Assembly: GCF_003946645.1 (NCBI RefSeq)
Contig: NZ_RHOU01000011.1
Span: 1-64,000 of the forward strand
Source of the DNA: Lapidilactobacillus wuchangensis
GTDB taxonomy: Bacteria > Bacillota > Bacilli > Lactobacillales > Lactobacillaceae
Length of the DNA: 64,000 bases
Direction of reading: 5' to 3'
Program-made: the position numbers and the translations under genes
Shown: in pieces, positions 47,173-56,369 of the stretch
How the letters are laid out: each line of letters begins with the position of its first letter
How positions within the stretch are numbered: the stretch's first letter is position 1
Notes under the pieces: model-generated
The model's input: only the letters and a program-made list of their open reading frames with translations
Databases searched by the model: none
Told to the model about the DNA's origin: nothing

Positions 47173-48267
47173 ATGAAACTTTACCTCATGTATGGTGGAC
47201 GTACAGTTGAACATGATGTCACTGTGATGAGTACTCGTTCTGCTTTAGGGGCGATTGATTATCAGAAGTATCAAGTCATTCCAGTTTATATTACGCATCA
47301 AGCAGAATTTATTAAGGGCGCGCCATTAACTGCGCCAGTTGCTGATGAAATTAACTTGAAACTTGAAGTTGCTGATCATGCTGAATGGCAAGCAGCACCA
47401 GCCTTATCTTTAGGCACAAAATTTGATTTTGATGAAATTACTAATGAGAATGATGCCGTTGTTTTCCCAATGATTCATGGTACTTTCGGAGAAGATGGCA
47501 CGATTCAAGGTTTGCTTGAAGTGTTGAATGTACCATATGTTGGTTCAGAAATTCGGGCTTCAGCTGTGGCTATGGACAAAATTATGTCCAAAATTATTTT
47601 CGATGAATTTGGGATTCCGCAAGTGCCATATGTCCCAGTTTTGGCTAACCACTTTGAAAAGGCCGCTGATAAACAAGCAATTGTTGATCAAGTAGCTGAA
47701 AAGCTTGGTTTTCCTGTTTACGTTAAGCCAGCAAATGCCGGTTCAAGTATTGGCGTTAGCAAGTGTTTAAATAAGGCCGAGTTAACTGCTGATATTGAGG
47801 CCGCTTTTAAGTATGATGATCGGGTTATCGTGGAATTTGCCGTGCATAAGGCTCGAGAATTGGCTGTTGGTATTTTAGGTAATAATCATCCTAAAGCATC
47901 GATTGCTGGTGAAATTGGTAAGAAACAAGATTTCTACGATTATGAATCTAAATTTGTTGATGGTTCAACTAAATTAATTATTCCGGCTGCTATTAACGGC
48001 GTACAATTAGCTGCTGTTCAAAAATATGCGGTCACGGCTTTTAATGCCGTTGGTGGTGCTGGTTTAACGCGGGCTGATTTCTTCTTGGCTGAAGATGGTC
48101 AAGTTTATATGAACGAAATTCAAACAATGCCTGGTTTTACTGAATTTTCGATGTATCCTTATTTGTGGCAAGCTAGTGGTGTTAGCTATCCAGAATTAAT
48201 TGATCAGTTAATTCAATTAGGCTTAGAACGTTATCAAGTCAAACATCAGATTGCTGCGAATTTGTAA
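47173..48267 (+). CDS. ddl: D-alanine--D-lactate type ligase (Ddl family)
   Basis: 364 aa ATP-grasp ligase. It joins D-Ala with D-Ala or D-Lac for the end of the peptidoglycan stem. N-terminal GGRTVEHDVTVMS; central VKPANAGSSIGVSK; C-terminal NEIQTMPGFTEFSMYP. The specificity residue is Phe261 (DFYDYESKF), which in lactobacilli and Leuconostoc marks D-Ala-D-Lac ligases and intrinsic vancomycin resistance; sensitive species have Tyr. AGGAGG precedes the ATG. murF follows on the same strand. Confidence 0.95.
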   Translation: MKLYLMYGGRTVEHDVTVMSTRSALGAIDYQKYQVIPVYITHQAEFIKGAPLTAPVADEINLKLEVADHAEWQAAPALSLGTKFDFDEITNENDAVVFPMIHGTFGEDGTIQGLLEVLNVPYVGSEIRASAVAMDKIMSKIIFDEFGIPQVPYVPVLANHFEKAADKQAIVDQVAEKLGFPVYVKPANAGSSIGVSKCLNKAELTADIEAAFKYDDRVIVEFAVHKARELAVGILGNNHPKASIAGEIGKKQDFYDYESKFVDGSTKLIIPAAINGVQLAAVQKYAVTAFNAVGGAGLTRADFFLAEDGQVYMNEIQTMPGFTEFSMYPYLWQASGVSYPELIDQLIQLGLERYQVKHQIAANL

Positions 48268-48324
48268 TATTTAGTTATCGCTGATTTGAAATATGGGTAT
48301 TTAATTGTGAGGTTCCTAGTTTAA

Positions 48325-49698
48325 ATGAAAATGACATTATCTGAAATTGCGCAGGCAATTGGTGCAGTAATTCCAGAACAACAAGCAACACAATATCAAG
48401 AGACAGTCGTGACAAGCATTGCCATTGATAGTCGCAAGGCCCAGGCCAATAGTTTATTTGCGCCGCTGAAGGACCAACGCGACGGCCATGACTTTGTCGA
48501 GAATGCGAAAGCTGCTGGGGCAGTAGCCACTTTTTGGCAAACAGGTCATCCTAATCAACCAAGTGATATTATTGTGATTGAAGTTGACGATGTGTTGACG
48601 GCAATGCAATGTTTGGCGAAATATTACTTAATGAAGGTCAATCCTAAAGTCGTGGCAATTACTGGTAGCAATGGTAAAACCACGACTAAGGATATGACGG
48701 CGGCCATTTTAGCCACCCAACACAATGTGACCAAAACAATCGCGAATTTCAACAATGAGATTGGCGTGCCACTAACGATTCTAGCCATGGAAACCAATAC
48801 TGAAGTTTTAGTCGTGGAAATGGGTATGGACCGTCCTGGTCAATTAACTTTCTTAAGTAATCTAGTTGAGCCTGACGTGGCCGTGATTACCATGATTGGC
48901 GAAGCCCATATTGAATTCTTTGGGACCCGCGATAAAATTGCCGATGCGAAAATGGAAATTACGAGCGGATTAAAAGAAGATGGGCTGCTGATTATTAATG
49001 GTGATGAACCATTGTTAACTTCGCGGGCGGCTGACTTTGGACCCCGGACTTTCGGGTTAGCCCACAGTAACTACCTTTATCCAGAAAAGGTTGAATTAAC
49101 CAAGGATCATAGCGAGTTTCAGGTGAATCGTTGGCCAGATGTGACTTTTACGGTGCCGATGTTAGGCGAGTTCAATGTGATGAATGCCATGGCTGCTTTA
49201 TTGGTCGGTCGGCATTATCATGTCCATCCAGAGAAAATGGCCCAAGCCTTGGCTCATTTTCAACCAACCGAAAATCGCACTCAATGGCTTAAAGGCGATG
49301 CCGGCGAAATGATTCTCAGTGATGTCTACAATGCTAATCCAACCGCTACTAAAGAAGTGTTACGCAGTTTCGTTAAGGTACCCACTGACGGCCGGCATAT
49401 CATCGTCTTAGGTGATATGTTGGAATTAGGTGAGCGCGCACCTGAATTGCATGCTGATTTAGCAAGTGAGATCAATCCCCAACAAATTCAAGAAGTTTAT
49501 TTGTACGGTGATTTGATTGCCTCATTGCAGGAACGCTTGGCGAAAGTTTATCCCGCTGCCCAATTACACTACTATCCGCAAGGGCAGCAACCTGAATTAA
49601 TTGCTGCGTTGAAAGATAATGTTCATTTTGGCGATACTGTTTTACTGAAAGCTAGTAATGGCATGAAGTTAAATCAAGTATTAGCTGCTTTGCAATAG
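48325..49698 (+). CDS. murF: UDP-MurNAc-tripeptide--D-Ala-D-Ala(D-Lac) ligase
   Basis: 457 aa Mur ligase. It adds the dipeptide or depsipeptide made by Ddl to UDP-MurNAc-tripeptide. P-loop ITGSNGKTTTKDM (about 112-124), NFNNEIGVPLTIL, DVYNANPTA in the C-terminal domain. GTGAGG lies 12 nt before ATG 48325; ATG 48331 two codons later is an alternative. The conserved ddl-murF-DEAD-helicase order of Lactobacillales is kept, with CE11 inserted after murF. Confidence 0.96.
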   Translation: MKMTLSEIAQAIGAVIPEQQATQYQETVVTSIAIDSRKAQANSLFAPLKDQRDGHDFVENAKAAGAVATFWQTGHPNQPSDIIVIEVDDVLTAMQCLAKYYLMKVNPKVVAITGSNGKTTTKDMTAAILATQHNVTKTIANFNNEIGVPLTILAMETNTEVLVVEMGMDRPGQLTFLSNLVEPDVAVITMIGEAHIEFFGTRDKIADAKMEITSGLKEDGLLIINGDEPLLTSRAADFGPRTFGLAHSNYLYPEKVELTKDHSEFQVNRWPDVTFTVPMLGEFNVMNAMAALLVGRHYHVHPEKMAQALAHFQPTENRTQWLKGDAGEMILSDVYNANPTATKEVLRSFVKVPTDGRHIIVLGDMLELGERAPELHADLASEINPQQIQEVYLYGDLIASLQERLAKVYPAAQLHYYPQGQQPELIAALKDNVHFGDTVLLKASNGMKLNQVLAALQ

Positions 49699-49743
49699 TT
49701 CGATTTTAAAACGGTGCTAACGGTGCAAAGTCTTCCTCAATTT

Positions 49744-50421
49744 GAAAGGTGGTTGCTGGGCGATTGAATGGGCGTGGAACGCTGTGGCCGTCGATTTGAA
49801 ACGGAACTAGTTTCGGGCAGAACGGCGGACAACTCCGTTGCGGCCGGCGGGTTGTGGAACGTTGCCGGCGTTGATTTGAGCTTATTGCTATGCAACAATC
49901 TCAAATACAAGCCTTCTTCTAACCGCTAAAGCGGCAAGAAGAATTTGACGACTGACAACCCGGCGGCCTCCACTGCGTTTTGAGCTAGGCAAGTCCACTT
50001 TAGATTTGCTTGATATCAAGGCAATACAAGTGGGCATAGAAGGCAGCCAGCTGATGAAACTAGCAGAACTGATCACCACTAATGAAAAATCAGATTGAAG
50101 TAAACTAATAAGTCTGTTTGACAATCTTTCTGGAATTAAGGCCAGAAACTGTCAAATAGGCTTTTTGAATACTACTGTTTAATTGCGATAACAATTTGAG
50201 TTTAGTTGATTAGTCCTGCTGGAATTGCCTAAAGATCTAATCAAATTGAAGTACATTACATTAACTCCAGACGGAATGGAGGGCGTGGTTGTCAGCCGCC
50301 AAATTTGTCTTATTGCTTTAGCAATTAGACAAAGGCTCGTATTTGAAACAATTTGGTCTTTAATTGGTTCAAATCGATGCCGGCCGCGTTCCACAACCAG
50401 CAAGCCCGCAATGAAGTCAGA
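49744..50421 (+). repeat. Composite structured repeat CE11
   Basis: P0 5' arm GGTGGTTGCTGGGCGATT near 49749, but its partner in the linker is mostly deleted (GGCAGCCAGCTGATG remains). L module 49816-49986 (CGGGTTGT with ACAACCCG), C hairpin 50110-50166, R module 50262-50421 (TGGTTGT with ACAACCA; P2 TTGTCTTATTGC with GCAATTAGACAA; P3 TTGAAACAATTTGG with the ATTGGTTCAA arm). Confidence 0.88.
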
Positions 50422-50610
50422 CTCAATTCCGTCTCAACACCATCACCGGGTTTTGGACGTAAGCAGTTGAGTTAGCGACCAGTTCGGGGACCGTCTAAAA
50501 TGAAAATGATTATTTGAAATAAACCGCCTTAATAAAAAAATAATCCATTTTCGAAAATTTGATGCGACAATCTTGCGTACGTTTTCAGAAAATGCATTGA
50601 AGTATTTTAC

Positions 50611-50639
50611 TTGTGGTTTTCACGGTAAAATGTTAGTAT
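50611..50639 (+). promoter_or_regulatory. Promoter of the DEAD-box helicase gene
   Basis: -35 TTGTGG (50611-50616), 17-bp spacer, -10 TAGTAT (50634-50639). The 5' UTR would be about 120 nt, long enough for cold-shock type control, with GAGGAGG just before the start. The rest of 50422-50610 is AT-rich without visible genes. Confidence 0.65.
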
Positions 50640-50767
50640 ATTAAGAACGCTCTATAAGTAGCGTTGAAGAAAAAAGTGATTGCAAACAGATATGTAAGTA
50701 GATTCATTTGTTGAGAAATTGTCTGCTGTGTTGTGATTGTTTTTTTCAATACAGAGGAGGACCTTTC

Positions 50768-52357
50768 TTGAAATTTTCAGAATTAAATCTTGAACCCGCA
50801 TTACTCAAAAGTGTTGAGCGTGCTGGTTTTGACGAAGCAACACCAATCCAAGCCCAAACTATTCCATTAGTTTTGGCTGGCGATGATGTCTTAGGCCAAG
50901 CTCAAACAGGTACTGGTAAAACCGCCGCTTTTGGTTTACCAATTGCCCAAAAAGTTGACTTAGACGAACCAGATATCCAAGCATTAGTTATTTCACCAAC
51001 TCGTGAATTAGCAATGCAAACCCAAGAAGAAATTCAACGGTTGGGTGGTATCAAGCGGATCAAAGCACAAGTTGTTTATGGTGGCTCAGATATTGGCCGT
51101 CAGATCCGTAATTTAAAGAACCATCCCCAAGTGTTGGTTGGGACACCAGGTCGTTTATTAGACCATATTAACCGCCGTACTGTTAAACTTGATCACATTA
51201 AAACTGTTGTGCTTGATGAAGCCGACGAAATGTTAGACATGGGTTTTGTCGAAGATATTGAAAGTATCTTGACTCACGTGCCTAACGAACATCAAACGTT
51301 ATTGTTCTCAGCAACAATGCCTAAGCAAATTATGAGTATTGCTGAACGGTTCATGAAGGACCCACAAATTGTTAAAATCAAGTCAAAAGAATTAACTGCT
51401 GATTTGATTGATCAATTTTATGTTCGGGCTAAGGAATTTGAACGTTTCGATATTATGACTCGTTTGTTCGATGTTCAAAATCCTAAATTAGCTTTGATCT
51501 TCGGTCGGACCAAACGTCGTGTTGACGAATTAACTAAGGGCTTGCAAGCTCGTGGTTATAACGCTGAAGGTATTCATGGTGATTTAACTCAGCAAAAACG
51601 GATGAGCGTCTTACGTCAATTTAAGAATGGCGAATTACAATTCTTAGTGGCGACTGATGTTGCGGCTCGTGGCCTTGATATTAGTGGTGTGACTCATGTT
51701 TATAACTACGATATTCCTCAAGATCCTGACAGCTATGTTCATCGAATCGGTCGGACGGGCCGTGCCGGTGCTACCGGTGTCGCGGTAACCTTTATCGCTC
51801 CTAATGAAACGAGTTACTTACGTGGGATTGAAGACTTAACTCGGGTGCGCATCACACCGTTGAAGCCACCTACGGCTAAAGAAGCGCTTCATGGTCAAGT
51901 TCAAGCAGCTTTGAAAGAAGTTGCTAACATTGCTGAAAATCAGGACTTAGCACGTTTTGAAGGCGCTGCTAGTGATTTACTTGAGAAGTATTCACCAGAA
52001 GAATTGGCAGCAATTCTGTTACGTTCAATGGTAACTGACCCAAGTTCTGTTCCCGTTCATATTGCCCCAGAACGACCATTACCAAGTCGCAAGACTTCAC
52101 GTAATAGTCGTGGTGGTAATGGCCACGGCGGTCATCGTAATGGCGGTGGCTATCGTGGTAACCGTGGCGGCAATGGTCGCGGCGATCATCGTGAAGGTGG
52201 TTATCGTCATGATCGCGATCGTGACCACGGTCGTCGTGATGGTGGTAACAGTGGCCGTAGTAGTCGCAGCAATAGTCGTGGTAACAACAACCATGGCAAT
52301 CGCGGCCATGAAGGTTCTGGCAAGCGTCAATTTACGATTCGTAAGAATAACGACTAA
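50768..52357 (+). CDS. cshA: DEAD-box ATP-dependent RNA helicase (CshA type)
   Basis: 529 aa. It remodels RNA in ribosome assembly and decay. Motifs in order: Q-motif ([13 protein letters not shown]), [32 protein letters not shown] (DEAD), [26 protein letters not shown]. The C-terminus is a long RGG/NHG-rich tail (about 440-529) that should bind RNA. The start is TTG at 50768 with GAGGAGG 7 nt before; the 20 codons upstream of it are not conserved-looking. Confidence 0.95.
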   Translation: MKFSELNLEPALLKSVERAGFDEATPIQAQTIPLVLAGDDVLGQAQTGTGKTAAFGLPIAQKVDLDEPDIQALVISPTRELAMQTQEEIQRLGGIKRIKAQVVYGGSDIGRQIRNLKNHPQVLVGTPGRLLDHINRRTVKLDHIKTVVLDEADEMLDMGFVEDIESILTHVPNEHQTLLFSATMPKQIMSIAERFMKDPQIVKIKSKELTADLIDQFYVRAKEFERFDIMTRLFDVQNPKLALIFGRTKRRVDELTKGLQARGYNAEGIHGDLTQQKRMSVLRQFKNGELQFLVATDVAARGLDISGVTHVYNYDIPQDPDSYVHRIGRTGRAGATGVAVTFIAPNETSYLRGIEDLTRVRITPLKPPTAKEALHGQVQAALKEVANIAENQDLARFEGAASDLLEKYSPEELAAILLRSMVTDPSSVPVHIAPERPLPSRKTSRNSRGGNGHGGHRNGGGYRGNRGGNGRGDHREGGYRHDRDRDHGRRDGGNSGRSSRSNSRGNNNHGNRGHEGSGKRQFTIRKNND

Positions 52358-52400
52358 TCGCAACTGAACGATTTGCTTGTTTAAAATTAAAAGTAAGATT

Positions 52401-52452
52401 TAGAAGTTTAACTGACTTGGTGATTACTAAGCTGGTTGAACTTCTTTTTTTG
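52401..52452 (+). terminator. Terminator of cshA
   Basis: AGAAGTTTAAC and CTT pair with AAG and GGTTGAACTTCT, followed by seven T. Confidence 0.85.
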
Positions 52453-52529
52453 TGGTCATTCGTCATCGAGTTATCTTTTTTGGGGATATAGGCAAAAGCT
52501 ATTCTGTAAAATAAGCTAAAAACAGAATG

Positions 52530-53150
52530 GCGTTTGACTCTGTTCCGGGCTGCTTGGCGTGGAACGCGGCCGGCGTTGATTTGAGCTTATTGCCTTGCAA
52601 CAATCTCAAATACAAGCCTTGTTCTAAGTGGCCCAGCCACTAAGAACAATTTGGCGGCTGACGCCAAGATCCCTCCACGCCGTCTGGAGTTGAGTTGGTT
52701 CACTTCATTGTTGTTAGTGATTAAGGCCACCTATTTTAGAGTTGCTCAACTTTGTCAGAATGATGTTAAGTTTGAACAGAAAACCAAAATAGTTTGATTG
52801 AATGTCTCAATCCTTGAAGTACATTGAATTCTTCAGCCTCAGAAAACTTGTCAATCAAACCATTAATTCTCAGCAATCTGGTTTTCCAAACAGTGGTAAT
52901 CAGGGCTGATAGTTTATTTCAGTGGTGGCTGGGCGATTGGCGTCAGATGTGAAATTATTGTTGGTGCTTTAGCACTTACAATAAGCCTCGAATTTGAGAT
53001 TTTCGTAGAAAAGCTCAAATCGACGGCTACGTCGTTCCACGCCCGCTTAATCGCCCAGCCACCACCACGTCCTAATTGGGTAAGTATTGGCACTGTTTTG
53101 TCTCACAACGTTTTAATCGCTGGGTCCCTGCCCATGCTGACTAGGGAGCA
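52530..53150. repeat. CE12: reversed R module plus a P0-closed module
   Basis: The first part (52530-52692) is a reversed R module (P2 GTTCTAAGTGG with CCACTAAGAAC, basal CTTGGCGT with ACGCCAAG). The second (52922-53065) is a single module closed by a perfect 17-bp stem GTGGTGGCTGGGCGATT with AATCGCCCAGCCACCAC, comparable with CE2 but of other sequence. A lone P0 3' arm (AATCGCTGGGTCCCTGCCC) follows near 53117. A C-like pair GTTTGATTGA/TCAATCAAAC spans 52791-52861. Confidence 0.83.
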
Positions 53151-53270
53151 ATCTATAAATTTACTCGGGTCACAATTAATAATTTCATTGGTTTTTAAAA
53201 CTTCAAATTCATAAATGAATTTTATTCACCTTTAAATAGCCTGTGTTTACTTAAATTAATGATAAGGCCA

Positions 53271-53366
53271 TGCTATAATAAAAAACGACTTCAACGTTAA
53301 GCGTCCTCGATTGGTTCGCTTGGCGTAATTAGTCGCTCTTAGTCGCAGAAGAGTGTAAACTAAGAG
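53271..53366 (+). promoter_or_regulatory. acpS-alr promoter and leader hairpin
   Basis: TGCTATAAT (53271-53279) is an extended -10. The leader of about 105 nt contains an 8-bp stem CTCTTAGT (53336-53343) with ACTAAGAG (53359-53366). No T run follows, so it is not a terminator; its role is unknown. Confidence 0.55.
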
Positions 53367-53391
53367 TAAATCAGCGTAAGGGGAGTCAGTC

Positions 53392-53760
53392 ATGATTTAT
53401 GGTGTGGGAATTGATTTAACTGAAATCGCCCGAATTCGGCAGGCAGTGGCACATAATCCACGGTTTGTTGATAAGGTACTAACGCCGGCAGAAATTGCTG
53501 CCTATCAGCAATTAACTGGTCCGCGGCAATGGGAATTTTTAGCTGGTCGTTTCTCAGCCAAAGAATCTTATAGTAAGGCTTATGGGACTGGCTTAGGTCG
53601 CGTCGGCTTGTTAGACGTGACGGTTTTAAATGACGAGTTAGGTAAACCGGTGGTGACGGCGCATCCTTATCCGGGACGAGCGTTGGTGTCGATTTCCCAC
53701 ACTGCAACCTTAGTGATGACTGAAGTTATTTTAGAAGAAAAGGAAAAGGGTAGAGACTAA
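53392..53760 (+). CDS. acpS: Holo-[acyl-carrier-protein] synthase
   Basis: 122 aa. It transfers phosphopantetheine from CoA to ACP. Metal ligands Asp8 ([13 protein letters not shown]) and Glu58 ([14 protein letters not shown]) are present. AAGGGGAG lies before the ATG. The stop codon overlaps the alr start, so the pair is coupled; acpS-alr is the usual Firmicute order. Confidence 0.97.
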   Translation: MIYGVGIDLTEIARIRQAVAHNPRFVDKVLTPAEIAAYQQLTGPRQWEFLAGRFSAKESYSKAYGTGLGRVGLLDVTVLNDELGKPVVTAHPYPGRALVSISHTATLVMTEVILEEKEKGRD

Positions 53761-54893
53761 TGCAAACATCATATTTACGACCAACTTATGTAGAAATTGA
53801 TCAGGAAGCAATTTATCAAAATGTTCATCAGGAAAAAGAACGTTTGCCACAAGGGACAGATTTATTTGCGGTAGTTAAGGCTGACGCTTATGGTCACGGT
53901 TTGTTGCCAGTTGCCCGAGTTTGCCGCAAAGCTGGCGCTACCGGCTTCTGTGTCGCAACCCTTGATGAGGCTTTGGTATTGCGGGACGCTCAAATCGTGG
54001 AACCAATTTTAGTTCTGGGGATTACTAGCTTCCAAGAAGCCGCAATTGCTGCTAGTCAAAATATTTCGTTAACTGTTGCTGATGAACATTGGTTACAAGA
54101 AGCTGTTAAAGTATTGGATCAAACCCCAAGCCTGCCACCATTGGCCGTTCATTTAGCCGTTGATTCTGGCATGGGCCGGATCGGTTTTACTGAGCCAGAA
54201 GCGTTACGAATGACGGCCGAATATTTACAAACAAAGCAAGCAGAATTTGATTTTGAGGGTATCTTTACTCATTTTGCTACGGCTGATCAAGCTGATGAAA
54301 CTTATTTCAAGAAGCAAGTCGCTAAGTTCAAAGCCATGGTTGCTATCCTGCCAGAACGGCCACATTATGTTCACGTTGCTAATTCAGCAACTAGCTTGTG
54401 GCATGCTGACCTGGTTTCGAATATGATTCGTTTCGGAGTAGCCATTTATGGCTTGAATCCTTCAGGAACAGCTTTGAAACAGCCTTATCCATTGAAACCA
54501 GCTTTGTCATTATACAGCGAGTTAGTTTATGTTAAACAAATTCATGCTGGCGACGGGGTCAGTTATGGCGCGACGTATATTGCTAAAAAAGATGAATGGA
54601 TCGGCACCTTACCAATTGGTTATGCTGATGGCTGGTTACGCCGGATGAGTGGCATGACCGTGTTAATTAATGGTCAGCGTTGCCCAATTGTTGGTCGTGT
54701 TTGTATGGATCAAATGATGGTCTTACTACCAAAAGAATTGCCAGTCGGCACTAAGGTAACACTGATTGGTAAAGATGGTGATGATGAAATTACCATGCAA
54801 GAAGTCGCAGATTATGCCCACACGATTCATTATGAAATTGCTTGTGGTTTGAAGAATCGAATTCCACGACACTATCTACCATGTCACGCCTAA
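53760..54893 (+). CDS. alr: Alanine racemase
   Basis: 377 aa, fold type III PLP enzyme making D-Ala for the cell wall and teichoic acid. PLP lysine Lys40 in AVVKADAYGHG; the second catalytic Tyr in GVSYGATYIA with IGYADGWLRR after it. Its ATG overlaps the acpS stop. A terminator-like hairpin follows before mazF. Confidence 0.97.
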   Translation: MQTSYLRPTYVEIDQEAIYQNVHQEKERLPQGTDLFAVVKADAYGHGLLPVARVCRKAGATGFCVATLDEALVLRDAQIVEPILVLGITSFQEAAIAASQNISLTVADEHWLQEAVKVLDQTPSLPPLAVHLAVDSGMGRIGFTEPEALRMTAEYLQTKQAEFDFEGIFTHFATADQADETYFKKQVAKFKAMVAILPERPHYVHVANSATSLWHADLVSNMIRFGVAIYGLNPSGTALKQPYPLKPALSLYSELVYVKQIHAGDGVSYGATYIAKKDEWIGTLPIGYADGWLRRMSGMTVLINGQRCPIVGRVCMDQMMVLLPKELPVGTKVTLIGKDGDDEITMQEVADYAHTIHYEIACGLKNRIPRHYLPCHA

Positions 54894-54918
54894 AATGTTA
54901 TATAATTAATTTAATGGT

Positions 54919-54950
54919 AAAAGCCGCCAGACAATTGTTTGGTGGCTTTT
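54919..54950 (+). terminator. Hairpin between alr and mazF
   Basis: AAAAGCCGCCAGACAA pairs with TTGTTTGGTGGCTTTT. The T tract is short, so partial readthrough into mazF is possible. Confidence 0.75.
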
Positions 54951-54995
54951 ATTAATTTCTAAGTTGAGCTGACTCAACTGATTGGAGGTGAGGCA

Positions 54996-55352
54996 ATGGA
55001 ACAAACAATTAAGCGCGGCGATATTTTTTTCGCTGATTTATCGCCAGTGATTGGTTCTGAACAGGGCGGTATGCGGCCGGTGTTGATCGTCCAAAATGAT
55101 GTGGGCAATCACTATAGTCCCACCGTGGTCGTGGCAGCCATTACTGCCAAAATTACCAAGCCAAAAATGCCAACTCATGTGGGCATTACCCACGATAACG
55201 ACGGCATCGAACGCGACTCGGTGATTTTGTTGGAACAAGTGCGAACGATTGATAAACAGCGACTTAAGGAGAAAGTCTCGCACCTAACCGATGATAAAAT
55301 GGCAGCCGTTGATCGTGCGTTAGCCATTAGTGTCGGTTTGGCTGAAAATTAG
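54996..55352 (+). CDS. MazF/PemK-family endoribonuclease toxin without an adjacent antitoxin
   Basis: 118 aa. MazF fold: [31 protein letters not shown] (6-36) with the catalytic Arg region, [12 protein letters not shown], and [16 protein letters not shown] with the second catalytic Thr. It would cut mRNA at short sequence motifs. GGAGG precedes the ATG. In Bacillus the antitoxin gene mazE (ndoAI) sits between alr and mazF; here the 102-bp gap has only a hairpin and no ORF of that size. Confidence 0.93.
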   Translation: MEQTIKRGDIFFADLSPVIGSEQGGMRPVLIVQNDVGNHYSPTVVVAAITAKITKPKMPTHVGITHDNDGIERDSVILLEQVRTIDKQRLKEKVSHLTDDKMAAVDRALAISVGLAEN

Positions 55353-55401
55353 TGATTACATAGATAGATTAATAATTGTTCAATTGAAAAGGATGTTAAT
55401 T

Positions 55402-56328
55402 GTGGTTAAACGATTACTTAGCGCCAACTCTTCTGAAATTCTGGCAATGTCAGCGACCGAATTAAAGGCGGCCATTCAAGCCAACGAAGGCCGCACGATT
55501 CTGTCAGAAAATGTCGTGGTTCATGAACCATTGGCTGAAACAATCACTAACGCCGAAGTTGCTAGTGCGTTTGGGGCCGACTTGATTTTGTTAAATCATT
55601 TTGATGTGCAACATCCCTTTGTTTTAGGATTAAATGATGGTGAAAATAGTTTGGCCAATGTTCATGATGATCCCGAAACGATTCATAAGTTGAAACATTT
55701 AATTGGCCGACCCGTTGGCATCAATTTAGAGCCGATTGACGAGCAAGCACCGATGCTATCCGATAAGTTAGCCATCGATTCAGGACGGCAGGCGAATGCG
55801 GCCACCGTTAAAAAAGCTGCTGAGCTAGGCGTTGATTTTATTTGTTTGACGGGCAATCCTGGGACGGGTGTTGATAATGCGGCAATTATTGCCACCTTAC
55901 GAGAAGTTCGGGCTAATTTCACCGGTTTGATTATTGCTGGGAAAATGCACAGTGCTGGTGTCAATGAACCAATTATTGATCAGCAAGTATTGGCAGCTTT
56001 AATTACTGCCGGCGCTGACATTATCCTGGTGCCAGCGGTGGGCACAGTCCCAGGATTTACGGCGATTACGTTAACTGCAATCGTTGAACAAGCTCATGCC
56101 AGCGGCGCTTTAGTGATGTCGACTATTGGTACCAGTCAAGAAAGTGCCAGCACCAGTGTGATTGAACAGATCGCCCTGCAGAATAAAATTTGTGGTGTTG
56201 ATATTCAACATATTGGTGATGCCGGTGCAGCCGGCATGGCGCCAGTCGAAAATATTCTGGCCATGAGCAAAACTATTCGCGGTCAACGCCATACGCTCAA
56301 ACAAATGGCCCGTTCGATCAATCGGTAG
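55402..56328 (+). CDS. Uncharacterised TIM-barrel protein (DUF7916/PEP-phosphonomutase-like)
   Basis: 308 aa. The sequence has the rhythm of a TIM barrel: FGADLILLNHFD, VDFICLTGNPGTGVDN, FTGLIIAGKMHSAGV, GADIILVPAVGTVPGF, GALVMSTIGTSQESAS, VDIQHIGDAGAAGMAPVENI. I believe it belongs to a poorly characterised family often near PTS genes, but the family name is uncertain and no activity can be assigned. The start is taken as GTG 55402 with AAAAGG 9 nt away; in-frame starts further upstream overlap mazF. Followed by CE13. Confidence 0.7.
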   Translation: MVKRLLSANSSEILAMSATELKAAIQANEGRTILSENVVVHEPLAETITNAEVASAFGADLILLNHFDVQHPFVLGLNDGENSLANVHDDPETIHKLKHLIGRPVGINLEPIDEQAPMLSDKLAIDSGRQANAATVKKAAELGVDFICLTGNPGTGVDNAAIIATLREVRANFTGLIIAGKMHSAGVNEPIIDQQVLAALITAGADIILVPAVGTVPGFTAITLTAIVEQAHASGALVMSTIGTSQESASTSVIEQIALQNKICGVDIQHIGDAGAAGMAPVENILAMSKTIRGQRHTLKQMARSINR

Positions 56329-56369
56329 TTAATCAAAGATTAAAATCTGTTAAGCGTCAAAAACTGAAT

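Noticed and set aside
52062-52367. 101-aa and 88-aa frames opposite or alongside the cshA tail
   Set aside because: Shadow frames of the repetitive RGG-rich coding sequence.
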